Counted from the first letter of the stretch, positions 56,111-64,000 are shown. The stretch is 64,000 bases of DNA from Candidatus Electrothrix communis (GCA_030644725.1 CP130629.1:124001-188000); one strand, 5' to 3'. A program made the numbers and translations. The notes: generated from the sequence alone by a model not told the origin.

Positions 56111-56710
56111 ATGAGCAACGATTTCAGTCCCAAAATTCTGGGTTTTTTATGTAACTGGTGCTGCTATGCAGCTGCCGATGCAGCCGGGGTCTCCCGGTTT
56201 CAGTACCCGCCCAACCTGCGCACCATCCGGGTTATGTGTACCGGTCGGGTTGATCCCGCCTTTATCCTGCGCGGTTTTATCGAAGGCGCAGACGGTATTT
56301 TTACCGGCGGCTGACAACACGGAGAATGTCATTACCAGGTAGGTAATTACGATGCAATGGGTGTGGATGCGCTGGTCAGAAAGGTACTGGAAGACGTGGG
56401 TATCCGCAAAGAACGTTATGATTTACAATGGGCTTCAGCTGCTGAGGCACCGCGCTTTGTTCAGTTGATTACTGGATTTACCGAGCGCATGAAAGATCTC
56501 GGCCCGCTGGGCGAGGCTGAGGGTCTGTCTCAAGAAGAGATCAAAGCAAAGTTGGAAAAAGCCTTAGCTGTGGTCTCGGACCAGAAGGTCCGGGTCAGCT
56601 TTGGCAATGCTGCCAAGGCAGTGCGTAAGGATGCGGTTTGGACACCGGAGCATATTGACGAGGTTGTCACAACCAAGATGGCTAAAACCCTGGATAAGGC
56701 TTTGGCCTAA
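56111..56710 (+). CDS. mvhD: MvhD-type iron-sulfur electron-transfer protein, selenocysteine form
   Basis: 199 residues with the TGA at 56312-56314 read as Sec68. The frame reads GADGIFTGG before it and QHGECHYQVGNYDA after it. MvhD normally has GCHPGDCHYxxGN there, so Sec replaces the first Cys of the 2Fe-2S ligand set. The start is the ATG at 56111, 7 bases after GAGGTG, rather than the ATG at 56096. N-terminal cysteines are in LCNWCCYAAAD. About 60 residues beyond the usual MvhD length form a helical, charged tail. It is the partner of HdrA and passes electrons between it and a hydrogenase, formate dehydrogenase or MetF. Confidence 0.93.
56331..56347 (+). promoter_or_regulatory. SECIS-like hairpin for mvhD
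   Basis: ATTACC pairs perfectly with GGTAAT around an AGGTA loop that contains the GGU expected in bacterial SECIS loops. It starts about 19 bases after the UGA, so the loop is at the usual distance. Confidence 0.75.
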
Positions 56711-56747
56711 GCCTACTTGCTTTAATAAAATATTTTGTTGTTGATAC

Positions 56748-56785
56748 AAGGCACTGTTTTCTTCGGAAAATAGTGCCTTTTTGTT
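56748..56785 (+). terminator. Rho-independent terminator of the Wood-Ljungdahl cluster
   Basis: GGCACTGTTTTC pairs with GAAAATAGTGCC around TTCG, followed by a T run, about 40 bases after the mvhD stop. It closes the folD-mvhD unit. Confidence 0.85.
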
Positions 56786-56904
56786 TTTGCATAATATTAT
56801 TATCCTTTCTTGCCATGTATACATTTTATTTATGTTGAAAAATGTTTTAAAAAATTGATCTAAGGATAGTTTTTTAAATAAATATTTTTGTTGTTGTTCA
56901 TGTG

Positions 56905-56941
56905 AGGCGTTGTTTTCTTTTGAAAACAGCGCCTTTTTTTA
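56905..56941 (+). terminator. Second, diverged copy of the terminator
   Basis: GGCGTTGTTTTC pairs with GAAAACAGCGCC and is followed by seven T. The surrounding bases (a TTGTTGTTG lead and a gap of the same size) echo the first terminator, so about 160 bp seem duplicated. The AT-rich gap from 56942 to 57278 holds no gene that I can support. Confidence 0.75.
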
Positions 56942-57278
56942 TTTTTATATGATATTATTAATTTTTCTTAATTTGTGGTATGGGGGTGCTGTCTTTTTTT
57001 GTCATATTTTTTTTATTGGTTTTTCTTTTTGGTGTAAAAAATTGTTTTTATTGACTTTAATTTTATTAAATATGAAAAAAACTGTACTAAGTCATTTGTT
57101 GGTGATACAAAAAGATATGAAGCGAATAGGTATTGATTGTTTCTTCTATTTGAAGATATTTATTTTCTCATTATTTTGAGTAAAGTAAGAATCTGAGTAC
57201 ATGTCGTTTTTTATTCACCAATTCTTTTGCTCTTGTTTAGGATAGCAAAAGGATATTTTCTAACTAAAGGAGAAGGAA

Positions 57279-57776
57279 ATGAAAATAAGAATTAATTTTA
57301 TGCTTAGTGTAATGGCTCTTGGTATTTTGTTAATGACAGTACCCGTTAATGCTTTTTCCGCAACGCAGATGTTTGAACAGGCACTGCAATCCTTGCCCCA
57401 GAAAGATCGTGATACAATCATGGATAAAATGGCTGAGCGGCATATACGACTCATGGAAGAACAAAAAGGGCTTGAGGCGTTAACTTCGGTTGAGAAGGAT
57501 CAGTTGGCAACAGCAATGGCTCTTCAGGAAAAACCATTATTAGGGATGTTCCTTGATCAACGCGAAGTGCCAGCCCACTTAATGGACAAGGTGAGAGGTA
57601 AGGTGATGGATACTATTGCCGCTGATATTGTATCTCATAATAATGAGTTATGTATGCCGATTATTCAACCGTATATGTCCAAGGAAGTAAGGAAGAGGAT
57701 TCAAGTGACGACTATCCCTATGTTTACTTCAGGGATGATTGAAAGGGTTCGGGCGCGTTTTCAAAAAGAGTTATAA
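57279..57776 (+). CDS. Small secreted protein, function unknown
   Basis: 165 residues. AAGGAGAAGG lies directly before the ATG. The signal peptide is FMLSVMALGILLMTVPVNAFSA. The mature part is helical and rich in Met, Gln and charged residues (QSLPQKDRDTIMDKMAERHI, QKGLEALTSVEKDQLATA). It ends YMSKEVRKRIQVTTI... and resembles the shorter protein that follows in composition and in its PxxxMxDKVR motif (VPAHLMDKVRGKV against IQPVMIDKVRDQI). The DNA is more AT-rich than the neighbourhood. No known family. Confidence 0.75.
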   Translation: MKIRINFMLSVMALGILLMTVPVNAFSATQMFEQALQSLPQKDRDTIMDKMAERHIRLMEEQKGLEALTSVEKDQLATAMALQEKPLLGMFLDQREVPAHLMDKVRGKVMDTIAADIVSHNNELCMPIIQPYMSKEVRKRIQVTTIPMFTSGMIERVRARFQKEL

Positions 57777-57824
57777 ACTTTTTAATTAGATTGATTGTTC
57801 TTAACACGAAAATGAGGAAGGAAA

Positions 57825-58145
57825 ATGAAAAAGATAATAATAAGATTACTGCTCGGACTGACGGCTGCTGGTTTGATTATGGCTGGTTCCGCTGCTGCAA
57901 TAGAGGTGGACGTCAACGCTGTTGCAACAATTGATCAATTATTGGTTCAGATGCAACAGGAGATGCAGCAGGAGATGATTAACACAAACTACGCTACGAG
58001 GTTGCTGAAAAATCAGATGCGTGCCCAGATGATGGCAGAGCGTGTCCCTCGGAACTTCATGAAGGACAGCATTCAGCCTGTCATGATAGATAAAGTCCGT
58101 GACCAAATAAAGTTGCAGCAGATGGAGACCGTGACTCTTCGCTAA
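57825..58145 (+). CDS. Small secreted protein, function unknown, related to its neighbour
   Basis: 106 residues, 48 bases after the preceding gene, with GAGGAAGG before the ATG. The signal peptide is LLLGLTAAGLIMAGSAAA. The mature part is a Gln/Met-rich helix (LLVQMQQEMQQEM) ending in PVMIDKVRDQIKLQQME. It probably forms a two-gene unit with the gene at 57279. No family is recognised. Confidence 0.7.
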   Translation: MKKIIIRLLLGLTAAGLIMAGSAAAIEVDVNAVATIDQLLVQMQQEMQQEMINTNYATRLLKNQMRAQMMAERVPRNFMKDSIQPVMIDKVRDQIKLQQMETVTLR

Positions 58146-58202
58146 AAGTCTCTGGTGCCTTTTTGTTTTGCCTGAACCCGTTGGGGGGAGAACTGGTCGA
58201 GT

Positions 58203-58256
58203 AAAAAAGTTGTAGGAGCTTGCCAAAGGAACAAGGCGGTTCTTACAGCTTTTTTT
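58203..58256 (+). terminator. Long hairpin terminator after the small secreted proteins
   Basis: AAAAAAGTTGTAGGAGCTTGCC pairs imperfectly with GGCGGTTCTTACAGC plus a T run. An A run lies on the other side, so it may work in both directions. Confidence 0.7.
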
Positions 58257-58340
58257 ATTTTGAGAGGAGCCAGGGCTGTAAGTAGTTGACTGAATATAAC
58301 CGACACGTTACCCTTGGATTTGAAGTTTTCATTTTTTTAA

Positions 58341-58375
58341 GTGATGCCCTCCGTTGGAGTGCATCGCTTTTTTTA
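58341..58375 (+). terminator. Rho-independent terminator-like hairpin upstream of ppnP
   Basis: GTGATGCCCTCC pairs with GGAGTGCATCGC and is followed by seven T. With the hairpin at 58203 it fills most of the gap between 58146 and 58482; nothing else was seen there. Confidence 0.7.
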
Positions 58376-58482
58376 TTGTAAAACATGAGGGCAAGATTCG
58401 TTTCTCGCAATATGTTTTGAAGTCACATTGAGTTTGGAGACCCGCTGCATTGGATAGCGTGGTTTCTTTGCAAGGAGATAAT

Positions 58483-58797
58483 ATGACAGAGTTTAATAAT
58501 GTAACGGTCAAGAAAGCAGCGAATATCTATTATGATGGCAAGGTGACCAGTCGGGTTGTTACCTTTGCCGACGGCAGCACCAAGACCTTGGGCATCATGA
58601 TGCCCGGTGACTATGAGTTCGGTACCGAGAAAAAAGAGCTGATGGAGATCCTCAGTGGTGAGGTTTCTGTGCTGCTGCCCGGTTCTGAGGAGTGGGAGGC
58701 TATTGCGCCGGGGGGTTCCTTTGAGGTGCCTGCTGATTCGAAGTTTGGGATTAAGATCGGCACGGTTACCGATTATTGTTGCTCGTATCTTGATTAA
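58483..58797 (+). CDS. ppnP: Pyrimidine/purine nucleoside phosphorylase
   Basis: 104 residues from the ATG at 58483, 6 bases after AAGGAG. It is a single cupin of the PpnP (formerly DUF1255) family: NVTVKKAANIYYDGKVTSR, TLGIMMPGDYEFGTEKKE, EILSGEVSVLLPG and the end VTDYCCSYLD. It splits nucleosides with phosphate in salvage. A GC-rich hairpin follows at 58804-58833. Confidence 0.92.
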   Translation: MTEFNNVTVKKAANIYYDGKVTSRVVTFADGSTKTLGIMMPGDYEFGTEKKELMEILSGEVSVLLPGSEEWEAIAPGGSFEVPADSKFGIKIGTVTDYCCSYLD

Positions 58798-58803
58798 GGA
58801 TGC

Positions 58804-58833
58804 AGGCCGCCGGTTTTTTTATTCCGGCGGCCT
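58804..58833 (+). terminator. Hairpin after ppnP
   Basis: AGGCCGCCGG pairs perfectly with CCGGCGGCCT; the T run is in the loop rather than after the stem, so it is a less classical terminator. Confidence 0.6.
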
Positions 58834-59005
58834 GAGCTGTGGTTTTTCCGACCCGTTTTAATCTTGTTTTTCTTCGAGAAGATCCGGGGCTATACTATTG
58901 TAATTGATAATATTCATCGTAAGTGAAAGCTACGGTGACGGATAGCTATATTTGGGTGATAGCTGTGCGGAATTTTGTCTGATGACAACAGAAAAAGGAG
59001 AGCAA

Positions 59006-62000
59006 GTGTCTGATGAACGCAATATGCCAGATTGGGACAGATTTAAGGATCTATTTGCCGAAGACATGCGCTGGGCGAATCGATCTGTAACCCTTGAAGA
59101 AGTTGCATTGGCGAACAAACCACTTGTCCGCGATCTTGCCAAATATGATCCTGTCATTGCAGTTCCCCTGCTTGCCAGCCTCCTGACCGTCCCGGAATAT
59201 CAATCCAATTGCATTCGCCTTGAAATCCTTGTTGCTTTAGCCGTTGTTCATTGTCGTGGCAGGAAAAAGGCAAATATTGCCGAAGCGATCCGCTGGTTTT
59301 CTCTGATCGGCAGATCGCAATGCGTATCGGGTGAAGATCCGGCTGAAGATGTCTTTGTCTCCCTCGTATATGACAGCAACGGAGATTATCGTCTCATTGA
59401 GGGGGCTTGGGAGTCTGCGGGATTTTATACGCAGCGCGTGTTGGACGTAGTCGCCACGATGCCTGACATCAAACGATTTTGGCAAATCAAAAGAAGGGTC
59501 CGGGCTTTGTTGGTCATCTCCGATATAGTCTGTGAAAAAGCAGGATTGTGTCGTTATCAGCTTGGCTCCGACGAGCTGCACTCGGTTTTATCATCGCGGA
59601 TGCTTCCAAGACGCAATGCTCTCATCTCTCGTGTGAAAATTAGCTTTGCTGAACTTGAAGAACACGGCATCAGCCTTGATGAAATCAAGCCGTTTATCTT
59701 GTCTCCGAAGATGCACAACGAGTTGCCAACGCAGGAAGTTGAACTCAGCTTGCTGAATCGTCGTCCTCTGATTGTGCATAATGCAAAGTATTTGACGGTC
59801 GCGCTTCCCACAGCAATATCTGTTGCGGTCCGAGATTATGTGATTGCCAATATTATTGAAGGAGGGCTAGTTGAAACTTTTGATCAAAAATTAGCGCAGA
59901 GATATTCAGAACTTTTTTTTGATACTCCCTTGCTTGGCGGTCCGCCGAGATCATCGGTCCGTTGGGTGAGGTCGGGTGAGCATCGATTATCAACCTTCGG
60001 TGTCGGGTTTGACGAAGGGCACTTTATCTCATTCCATTTTTTTCTTCCATCAGTGCAGATTCATTCCGATGGCGGTTTCAAGGGTGTTTATCAGATTGAA
60101 GACTCTTTGGACGAACTGATCGAATCCTCAATCAATGAGGCTGTTAATTACTTTGTTGGTCAAAATGATTTCAAAGCCGGGATTATTCTTTTTGTTGGCT
60201 GCGGATGGGGTAAAGGTTATATCGGAGATTTAATGCCGAATCATCCGCAGTTGCGTTTTCAAAGTATATCCGTAGCTGACCTTGTGCGGCTGAGTTGGCT
60301 CGGCGACATGAACCCCGGCTACTTCTGGGGGATTCAGGATGGATTGGAAACTATCGAAAAAGCAGGAGTCGAAATCATAAATCCTAATGGGATATTGAAT
60401 CTGATAGGCTGGATACGCAGAAACGACGGTCATTTCGTTCCACATGCCCAACTGCCGGAGGGCAAGATCTCGCCAGAACGTCCCTTAATGCTCAACCCTC
60501 CTTTAAATCTCCTGCGGGAAGTGCGAGCTGACTCAGATCAAGGTTACGACTGCCACTGTATGATTGACAACACCGGCAAGAGGTACATTATCCGGCACGA
60601 ATCGCCAAATCCATTTTTCAGTAGCGAGACTTTCCGGCGACTTTATGTTTCCTTTGACGATATGCTCCAAAATGGGACGTTTACAACTGTGTACGAAGGT
60701 GATCTCAAACTTTGGCTGTCTGTTGCGGCACCAAATATTTCCCAAAAAGATACTGAGCACCAGCTCTGGAAAATGGCGCGTGAGTGGCTGCACCGCATCG
60801 GAAATGTGTTGGACAAACACTCTGAAGCTGCATCAGCAAAGCAGCCGATCAAGGTCTATGTTGAGTTCCTTGATTCTGATTTGGAGCATGAATGTGGAAA
60901 AAAGCCTACTGTTGACGATCTGATTCCTCTTTGCGGAATTGAACCTCATAGCGAGCCTCATGCCTGCAAGGTAGTCTTTCAAAGAGGCTTTCTGGATGGC
61001 TGCCGCATTGCCGAAAATATTGTTGAGCGACTCTTTGTTCGCACTCTAACGCAAGCCTTTTTGCATCTTCTTGGAGCAGAGAATTGTGCTTGTGAGTCAG
61101 AGAAAATTGAATCCTTTGTTGTTCCAAATGATAATGCCCGCAGTTTTCATATTTTTCATGTACATAACTTTATCACTTATGTTCGCGATACGCTCCCCAA
61201 AAAAATAATCGAAATTGATCCGATTGATGATGCGGCAGTGAAAATTGGTCTTGGCTGGCGTGTCCTCGAAAAAGGGCAAGGCAATACTATCAAAGGCAAA
61301 AGGGACTGTACGAATTTCCTCCGAAAGATCGTTGATGTCTTGCTGGACGAAATCTTTGACGCGCTCGAACCATTTAACCGCCTTGTAGCCCTCAAACGCC
61401 TCGTTGCCAATTGCGAGAAAGCAAATGCCGAAGTAGACCACTGGGAGCGGACATCCGCAGCAGTTCTTGGCTTGCATGGTAATGAGCAAGGTACAGTTGA
61501 AGATTATATCAAGCAGATGAACAAGTTTGCGGGAGCCAATATTGCAAGCCGTATTTTAATTGAGATCGCTTTGTGCGTTTGTCCGGCTAAAGGTGGAACC
61601 AGAATATCTGATATCGAGTTGAGCAAGTTGATTGCGCGGGCATCCTTGCTGGCTCGTATCGGCGGTCTTTCCGATGCAATCTACTATAGTGCTCTTGCTC
61701 CTGAACTCACAGTATCTCCTTTGGGAGATATCCTTTTTCAAAATGAATTCGGTCAGTCAGTTGTTGAACCGATGCTGACTCGGCATATAGGAGACGGGTT
61801 TATTGCCAATGCTCCGTTGCAGAAAAAAAATTATGAAGAGCCTAAGATCGCTTCTCAGATCAAAGGGAATTTGGAGAACGAGTTCACAGAAGCTTGGAAA
61901 ATTGAATTTGGATTTGAGCTGGATGAAGCTCGTTTCATTATTGATGTGCTGGAGGATAAAGGAATAAAGGAGAATGCTGCAATCTTCACTATGCAGCAGA

Positions 62001-62824
62001 GTGCATACTTGGAACTTCTTTCCTCTGAGGGCGTTTCCGAAGATATTGCCGGGAACTTTCTTGATCAGTTCTCCCTTTCTCCTCGCCCACGCTGGGATAA
62101 ACCACTTAAGGGCTTCAGTCTCAAAGATATTTTTCCTTGGCGTTATGGCCGTCGGCTGTCTTTTGTCACCCGCCCAATCCTCAAAACAGATGACAGTGAT
62201 GATCCGCTGCTGATTATTGCCCCTAACGCGTTGCGGATTGGTTTTGCTTACGTGTTTGATGGTGCGTACTACGGGAGATTTGAGCAGGACTTTTTTCGTA
62301 CAACAGAAATGCGAGATGCTTGGTGGGGAAAGGCGGGAGAAGGCCACACGTTCAATGCAGAGGTTGCGCAGGCATTATCGGAAGCCGGATGGCAAATTCG
62401 TGAGAACATCGGATTGCCCGAGCTTATCAATCGAAAAGATCGAAAAATAGAGATCGATTTTGGAGATGTTGATGTGCTGGCTTGGCGAGCTGATCGCAAA
62501 GACATCTTGGTCATAGAGTGTAAAGATCTCTCTTTTGCACGGAATTATTCGGAGATATCTTCTTTGCTTTCAGTTTATCAAGGTGACACTGATTCAAAAG
62601 GCAAGCGAGATAAACTGAAAAGGCATCTCGACCGTGTTGCGCTTCTTCAAGAGCATCTTGATCAGATACAGAAATTTACGGGAGTGACAGAACCTCATCT
62701 TGTATCGTGGCTTGTATGTAGCGGTATTGTTCCTATGCAGTACGCAAAGATTGATGCTCTGGCAAATACTCGGGTTGGCGGGGTTGAGGATATTTTGAAA
62801 TGTTATAAGGCTGTAATTGTTTGA
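59006..62824 (+). CDS. Large protein of unknown function with C-terminal PD-(D/E)XK-like nuclease motif
   Basis: About 1272 residues from the GTG at 59006, 5 bases after AAGGAG. The frame is open to 58952, but that part has no ribosome site. No signal peptide or membrane segment is seen. Most of the chain matches no family I know. In the last about 110 residues, IEIDFGDVDVLAWRADRKD is followed by ILVIECKDLSF, which fits the D...ExK core of restriction-endonuclease-like folds, with a helical tail after it. The gene is alone between ppnP and a RAYT transposase, as accessory or defence genes often are. It could be a DNA-acting defence effector; that is inference from the motif and position. Confidence 0.7.
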   Translation: MSDERNMPDWDRFKDLFAEDMRWANRSVTLEEVALANKPLVRDLAKYDPVIAVPLLASLLTVPEYQSNCIRLEILVALAVVHCRGRKKANIAEAIRWFSLIGRSQCVSGEDPAEDVFVSLVYDSNGDYRLIEGAWESAGFYTQRVLDVVATMPDIKRFWQIKRRVRALLVISDIVCEKAGLCRYQLGSDELHSVLSSRMLPRRNALISRVKISFAELEEHGISLDEIKPFILSPKMHNELPTQEVELSLLNRRPLIVHNAKYLTVALPTAISVAVRDYVIANIIEGGLVETFDQKLAQRYSELFFDTPLLGGPPRSSVRWVRSGEHRLSTFGVGFDEGHFISFHFFLPSVQIHSDGGFKGVYQIEDSLDELIESSINEAVNYFVGQNDFKAGIILFVGCGWGKGYIGDLMPNHPQLRFQSISVADLVRLSWLGDMNPGYFWGIQDGLETIEKAGVEIINPNGILNLIGWIRRNDGHFVPHAQLPEGKISPERPLMLNPPLNLLREVRADSDQGYDCHCMIDNTGKRYIIRHESPNPFFSSETFRRLYVSFDDMLQNGTFTTVYEGDLKLWLSVAAPNISQKDTEHQLWKMAREWLHRIGNVLDKHSEAASAKQPIKVYVEFLDSDLEHECGKKPTVDDLIPLCGIEPHSEPHACKVVFQRGFLDGCRIAENIVERLFVRTLTQAFLHLLGAENCACESEKIESFVVPNDNARSFHIFHVHNFITYVRDTLPKKIIEIDPIDDAAVKIGLGWRVLEKGQGNTIKGKRDCTNFLRKIVDVLLDEIFDALEPFNRLVALKRLVANCEKANAEVDHWERTSAAVLGLHGNEQGTVEDYIKQMNKFAGANIASRILIEIALCVCPAKGGTRISDIELSKLIARASLLARIGGLSDAIYYSALAPELTVSPLGDILFQNEFGQSVVEPMLTRHIGDGFIANAPLQKKNYEEPKIASQIKGNLENEFTEAWKIEFGFELDEARFIIDVLEDKGIKENAAIFTMQQSAYLELLSSEGVSEDIAGNFLDQFSLSPRPRWDKPLKGFSLKDIFPWRYGRRLSFVTRPILKTDDSDDPLLIIAPNALRIGFAYVFDGAYYGRFEQDFFRTTEMRDAWWGKAGEGHTFNAEVAQALSEAGWQIRENIGLPELINRKDRKIEIDFGDVDVLAWRADRKDILVIECKDLSFARNYSEISSLLSVYQGDTDSKGKRDKLKRHLDRVALLQEHLDQIQKFTGVTEPHLVSWLVCSGIVPMQYAKIDALANTRVGGVEDILKCYKAVIV

Positions 62825-62854
62825 TATGAATGCACCGACAGCCATAATAGCCGG

Positions 62855-62951
62855 GTAGGGTGGGCAATATTTCGTTCATCCAACCCTGTTCTGATAAAAA
62901 AGCTGTCGCGTTGCCAACGTTGTTCAAGTTATTATTCGTTGCCCACCCTAC
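62855..62951. repeat. REP-like palindrome, left copy flanking RAYT
   Basis: 97 bases bounded by GTAGGGTGGGCAA and its complement TTGCCCACCCTAC. The copy at 63587 has the same ends and near-identical interior (CAATATTTCG, AAAAAGCTGTCGC, CAACGTTGTT). Confidence 0.9.
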
Positions 62952-62995
62952 GTTGAATACGTGATACGTAAGAATATTTGAGCCGGAGGATATAA

Positions 62996-63544
62996 ATGTC
63001 AAATTATCGTCGAGCGTTCTTGCCGGGTGGAACCTTCTTCTTTACGGCAGTGACCTTCCGTCGGAGGTATCTTTTCGATAAATCGGAATGCCGGAAAACA
63101 TTACGGCAGGCAATTGAACGGACGCGGCAAAAACACCCTTTTCGCATTGATGCATGGGTGCTGCTGCCGGAGCATATGCATTGCATCTGGACATTACCTC
63201 AAGGTGATGCTGACTTTTCAAAACGCTGGAGCCTGATCAAATCGCGTTTTTCCAAACAGACCAAAACAGCATTGCATAAACCCGAATGGATGAATCCTTC
63301 CAAACAAAAACATCGGGAAAGCACCGTATGGCAAAGACGGTTCTGGGAGCATTTGATCCGAGATGAGGAGGATTATCGGACGCATGTGGATTATATTCAT
63401 TATAATCCGGTAAAGCACGGCTTGGTAGGCCGGGTCAAGGACTGGCCGTATTCAACCTTTCATCGTTATGTGGCAGCGGGTCTTTATCCTGCAAACTGGG
63501 GCGGTGGAGCGGTCGCTGATTTAGATCATGATATTGGCGAGTGA
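62996..63544 (+). CDS. REP-associated tyrosine transposase (RAYT)
   Basis: 182 residues. The HUH-type motif is PEHMHCIWTL and the catalytic tyrosine region is HVDYIHYNPVKHGL, both typical of Y1 transposases of the RAYT/TnpA_REP group (related to IS200). The opening YRRAFLPGGTFFFTAVTFRR is the family's usual start. CGGAGG precedes the ATG. It is expected to bind and mobilise REP palindromes, and it is bracketed by two of them here. Confidence 0.95.
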   Translation: MSNYRRAFLPGGTFFFTAVTFRRRYLFDKSECRKTLRQAIERTRQKHPFRIDAWVLLPEHMHCIWTLPQGDADFSKRWSLIKSRFSKQTKTALHKPEWMNPSKQKHRESTVWQRRFWEHLIRDEEDYRTHVDYIHYNPVKHGLVGRVKDWPYSTFHRYVAAGLYPANWGGGAVADLDHDIGE

Positions 63545-63586
63545 AACCTGATGGCGTGATCAATAATTTTGGGGGTAGACAACCTG

Positions 63587-63684
63587 GTAGGGTGGGCAAT
63601 ATTTCGGTTCATCCAGCTTTGTTTTGATGAAAAAGCTGTCGCATTGTCAACGTTGTTTACGTGATTGCTCGTTGCCCACCCTAC
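63587..63684. repeat. REP-like palindrome, right copy flanking RAYT
   Basis: 98 bases with the same GTAGGGTGGGCAA / TTGCCCACCCTAC ends and the same orientation as the copy at 62855. The span 62855-63684 can be seen as one RAYT-REP module. Confidence 0.9.
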
Positions 63685-63827
63685 GGTCTAAGGGAAAGAT
63701 TTCCATAGGGAAATTACAGGCCGGTTATGCTGCGGTGCTCGGCATGACCATGCATACGGATGCAATTGTCTGGCGACGTGCGCAGCTACGGCGAAAACCG
63801 ATTGCAAAGCTGTTGGAGGAGGTATAA
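63685..63827 (+). pseudogene. C-terminal fragment of an unidentified gene
   Basis: After the REP copy the frame reads GKLQAGYAAVLGMTMHTDAI and then VWRRAQLRRKPIAKLLEEV before a stop at 63825-63827. The N-terminal part of this open frame is only REP sequence, so the original gene has probably been cut. It sits 3 bases before the FGE-like segment. It could be the tail of a retroelement accessory or reverse-transcriptase gene, but I cannot confirm a family. Confidence 0.35.
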
Positions 63828-63830
63828 GCT

Positions 63831-64000
63831 ATGGAACTGGTGTGTGACCAAAAAACCGGCGTGAACCGTGTCGTTCGCGGCGGCTCGTGGAACAATAGGG
63901 CGCAGAACTGCCGTTCCGCCTACCGTAATAGGAACGAGCCAGGCAACCGTAACGACAACCTTGGTTTCCGCTGTGTTCGAGCTCACGAATGGGTTGGATG
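63831..64000 (+). CDS. FGE/C-type-lectin-like segment, possible DGR template or variable repeat (runs off the window)
   Basis: ATG at 63831, 7 bases after GGAGG; at least 56 codons, unfinished. The translation [13 protein letters not shown], then [16 protein letters not shown], then [10 protein letters not shown] is the C-terminal part of a formylglycine-generating-enzyme/C-type-lectin fold. It is far too short to be a whole FGE, and its Asn codons are AAC/AAT throughout. That is the look of a DGR template repeat (or of its variable-repeat target). The rest would lie past the window edge. Confidence 0.5.
   Translation, partial: MELVCDQKTGVNRVVRGGSWNNRAQNCRSAYRNRNEPGNRNDNLGFRCVRAHEWVG

Overview
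The window (about 50% GC) is chromosomal DNA of an anaerobic Desulfobacterota-type bacterium. A Desulfobulbaceae or cable-bacterium-like genome is the best guess, made from gene content and not from any marker alignment. The main pointers are a carbonyl-branch Wood-Ljungdahl operon, HdrA and MvhD that both carry an in-frame UGA, many large signalling proteins, and abundant small mobile elements and palindromic intergenic repeats.

Layout. 1-3.2 kb: two overlapping hybrid sensor kinase genes. 3.3-8 kb: a LysR regulator divergent from dsbD, then a secreted DUF1566 protein whose only plausible translation start is an ATA codon. 8.4-20 kb: an accessory, damaged region. It holds a truncated CSLREA-type gene, a zinc-phospholipase-like gene cut in two by an IS91-family element (with a frameshifted tyrosine recombinase and an attC-like hairpin at one edge), a lipoprotein gene, two exported proteins sharing a C-terminal domain (one a 5'-truncated giant with many Ig-like repeats), and a clean IS66-family copy with terminal repeats and an 8-bp target duplication. 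20.6-26.6 kb: housekeeping genes (purA, rpoZ, dnaJ, moaC, a DksA-type gene, galT, a response regulator and a divergent FolE2-like gene). 26.6-35.3 kb: a minus-strand run of four genes: a 1661-residue Ser/Thr kinase-ATPase-GAF-GGDEF protein, two tandem double-flavodoxin proteins and a TPR protein. 35.8-42.5 kb: cysS, GDP-fucose synthase, a ROCO-type LRR GTPase, a small peptidoglycan-binding-like protein and an SGNH hydrolase.

43.0-56.7 kb is the metabolic core: folD, cooS, a MetF-AcsD fusion, acsB, acsC, hdrA(Sec) and mvhD(Sec), all on the plus strand. FolD and the MetF part handle methyl-branch folate chemistry. CooS, AcsB, AcsC and AcsD form the CO dehydrogenase/acetyl-CoA synthase and its corrinoid protein. 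HdrA and MvhD probably feed electrons to or from the MetF half. Both UGA codons are followed at the right distance by short hairpins with GGU-containing loops, so these genes are selenoproteins and not pseudogenes. The folD leader contains two hairpins and a possible competing pairing over the ribosome binding site.

57-64 kb: two small secreted proteins, ppnP, a roughly 1270-residue uncharacterised protein ending in a PD-(D/E)XK-like nuclease motif, a RAYT transposase between two copies of its REP-like palindrome, and at the edge an Asn/Arg-rich FGE/C-type-lectin-like segment resembling a diversity-generating retroelement template or variable repeat. No rRNA, tRNA or CRISPR array was seen.
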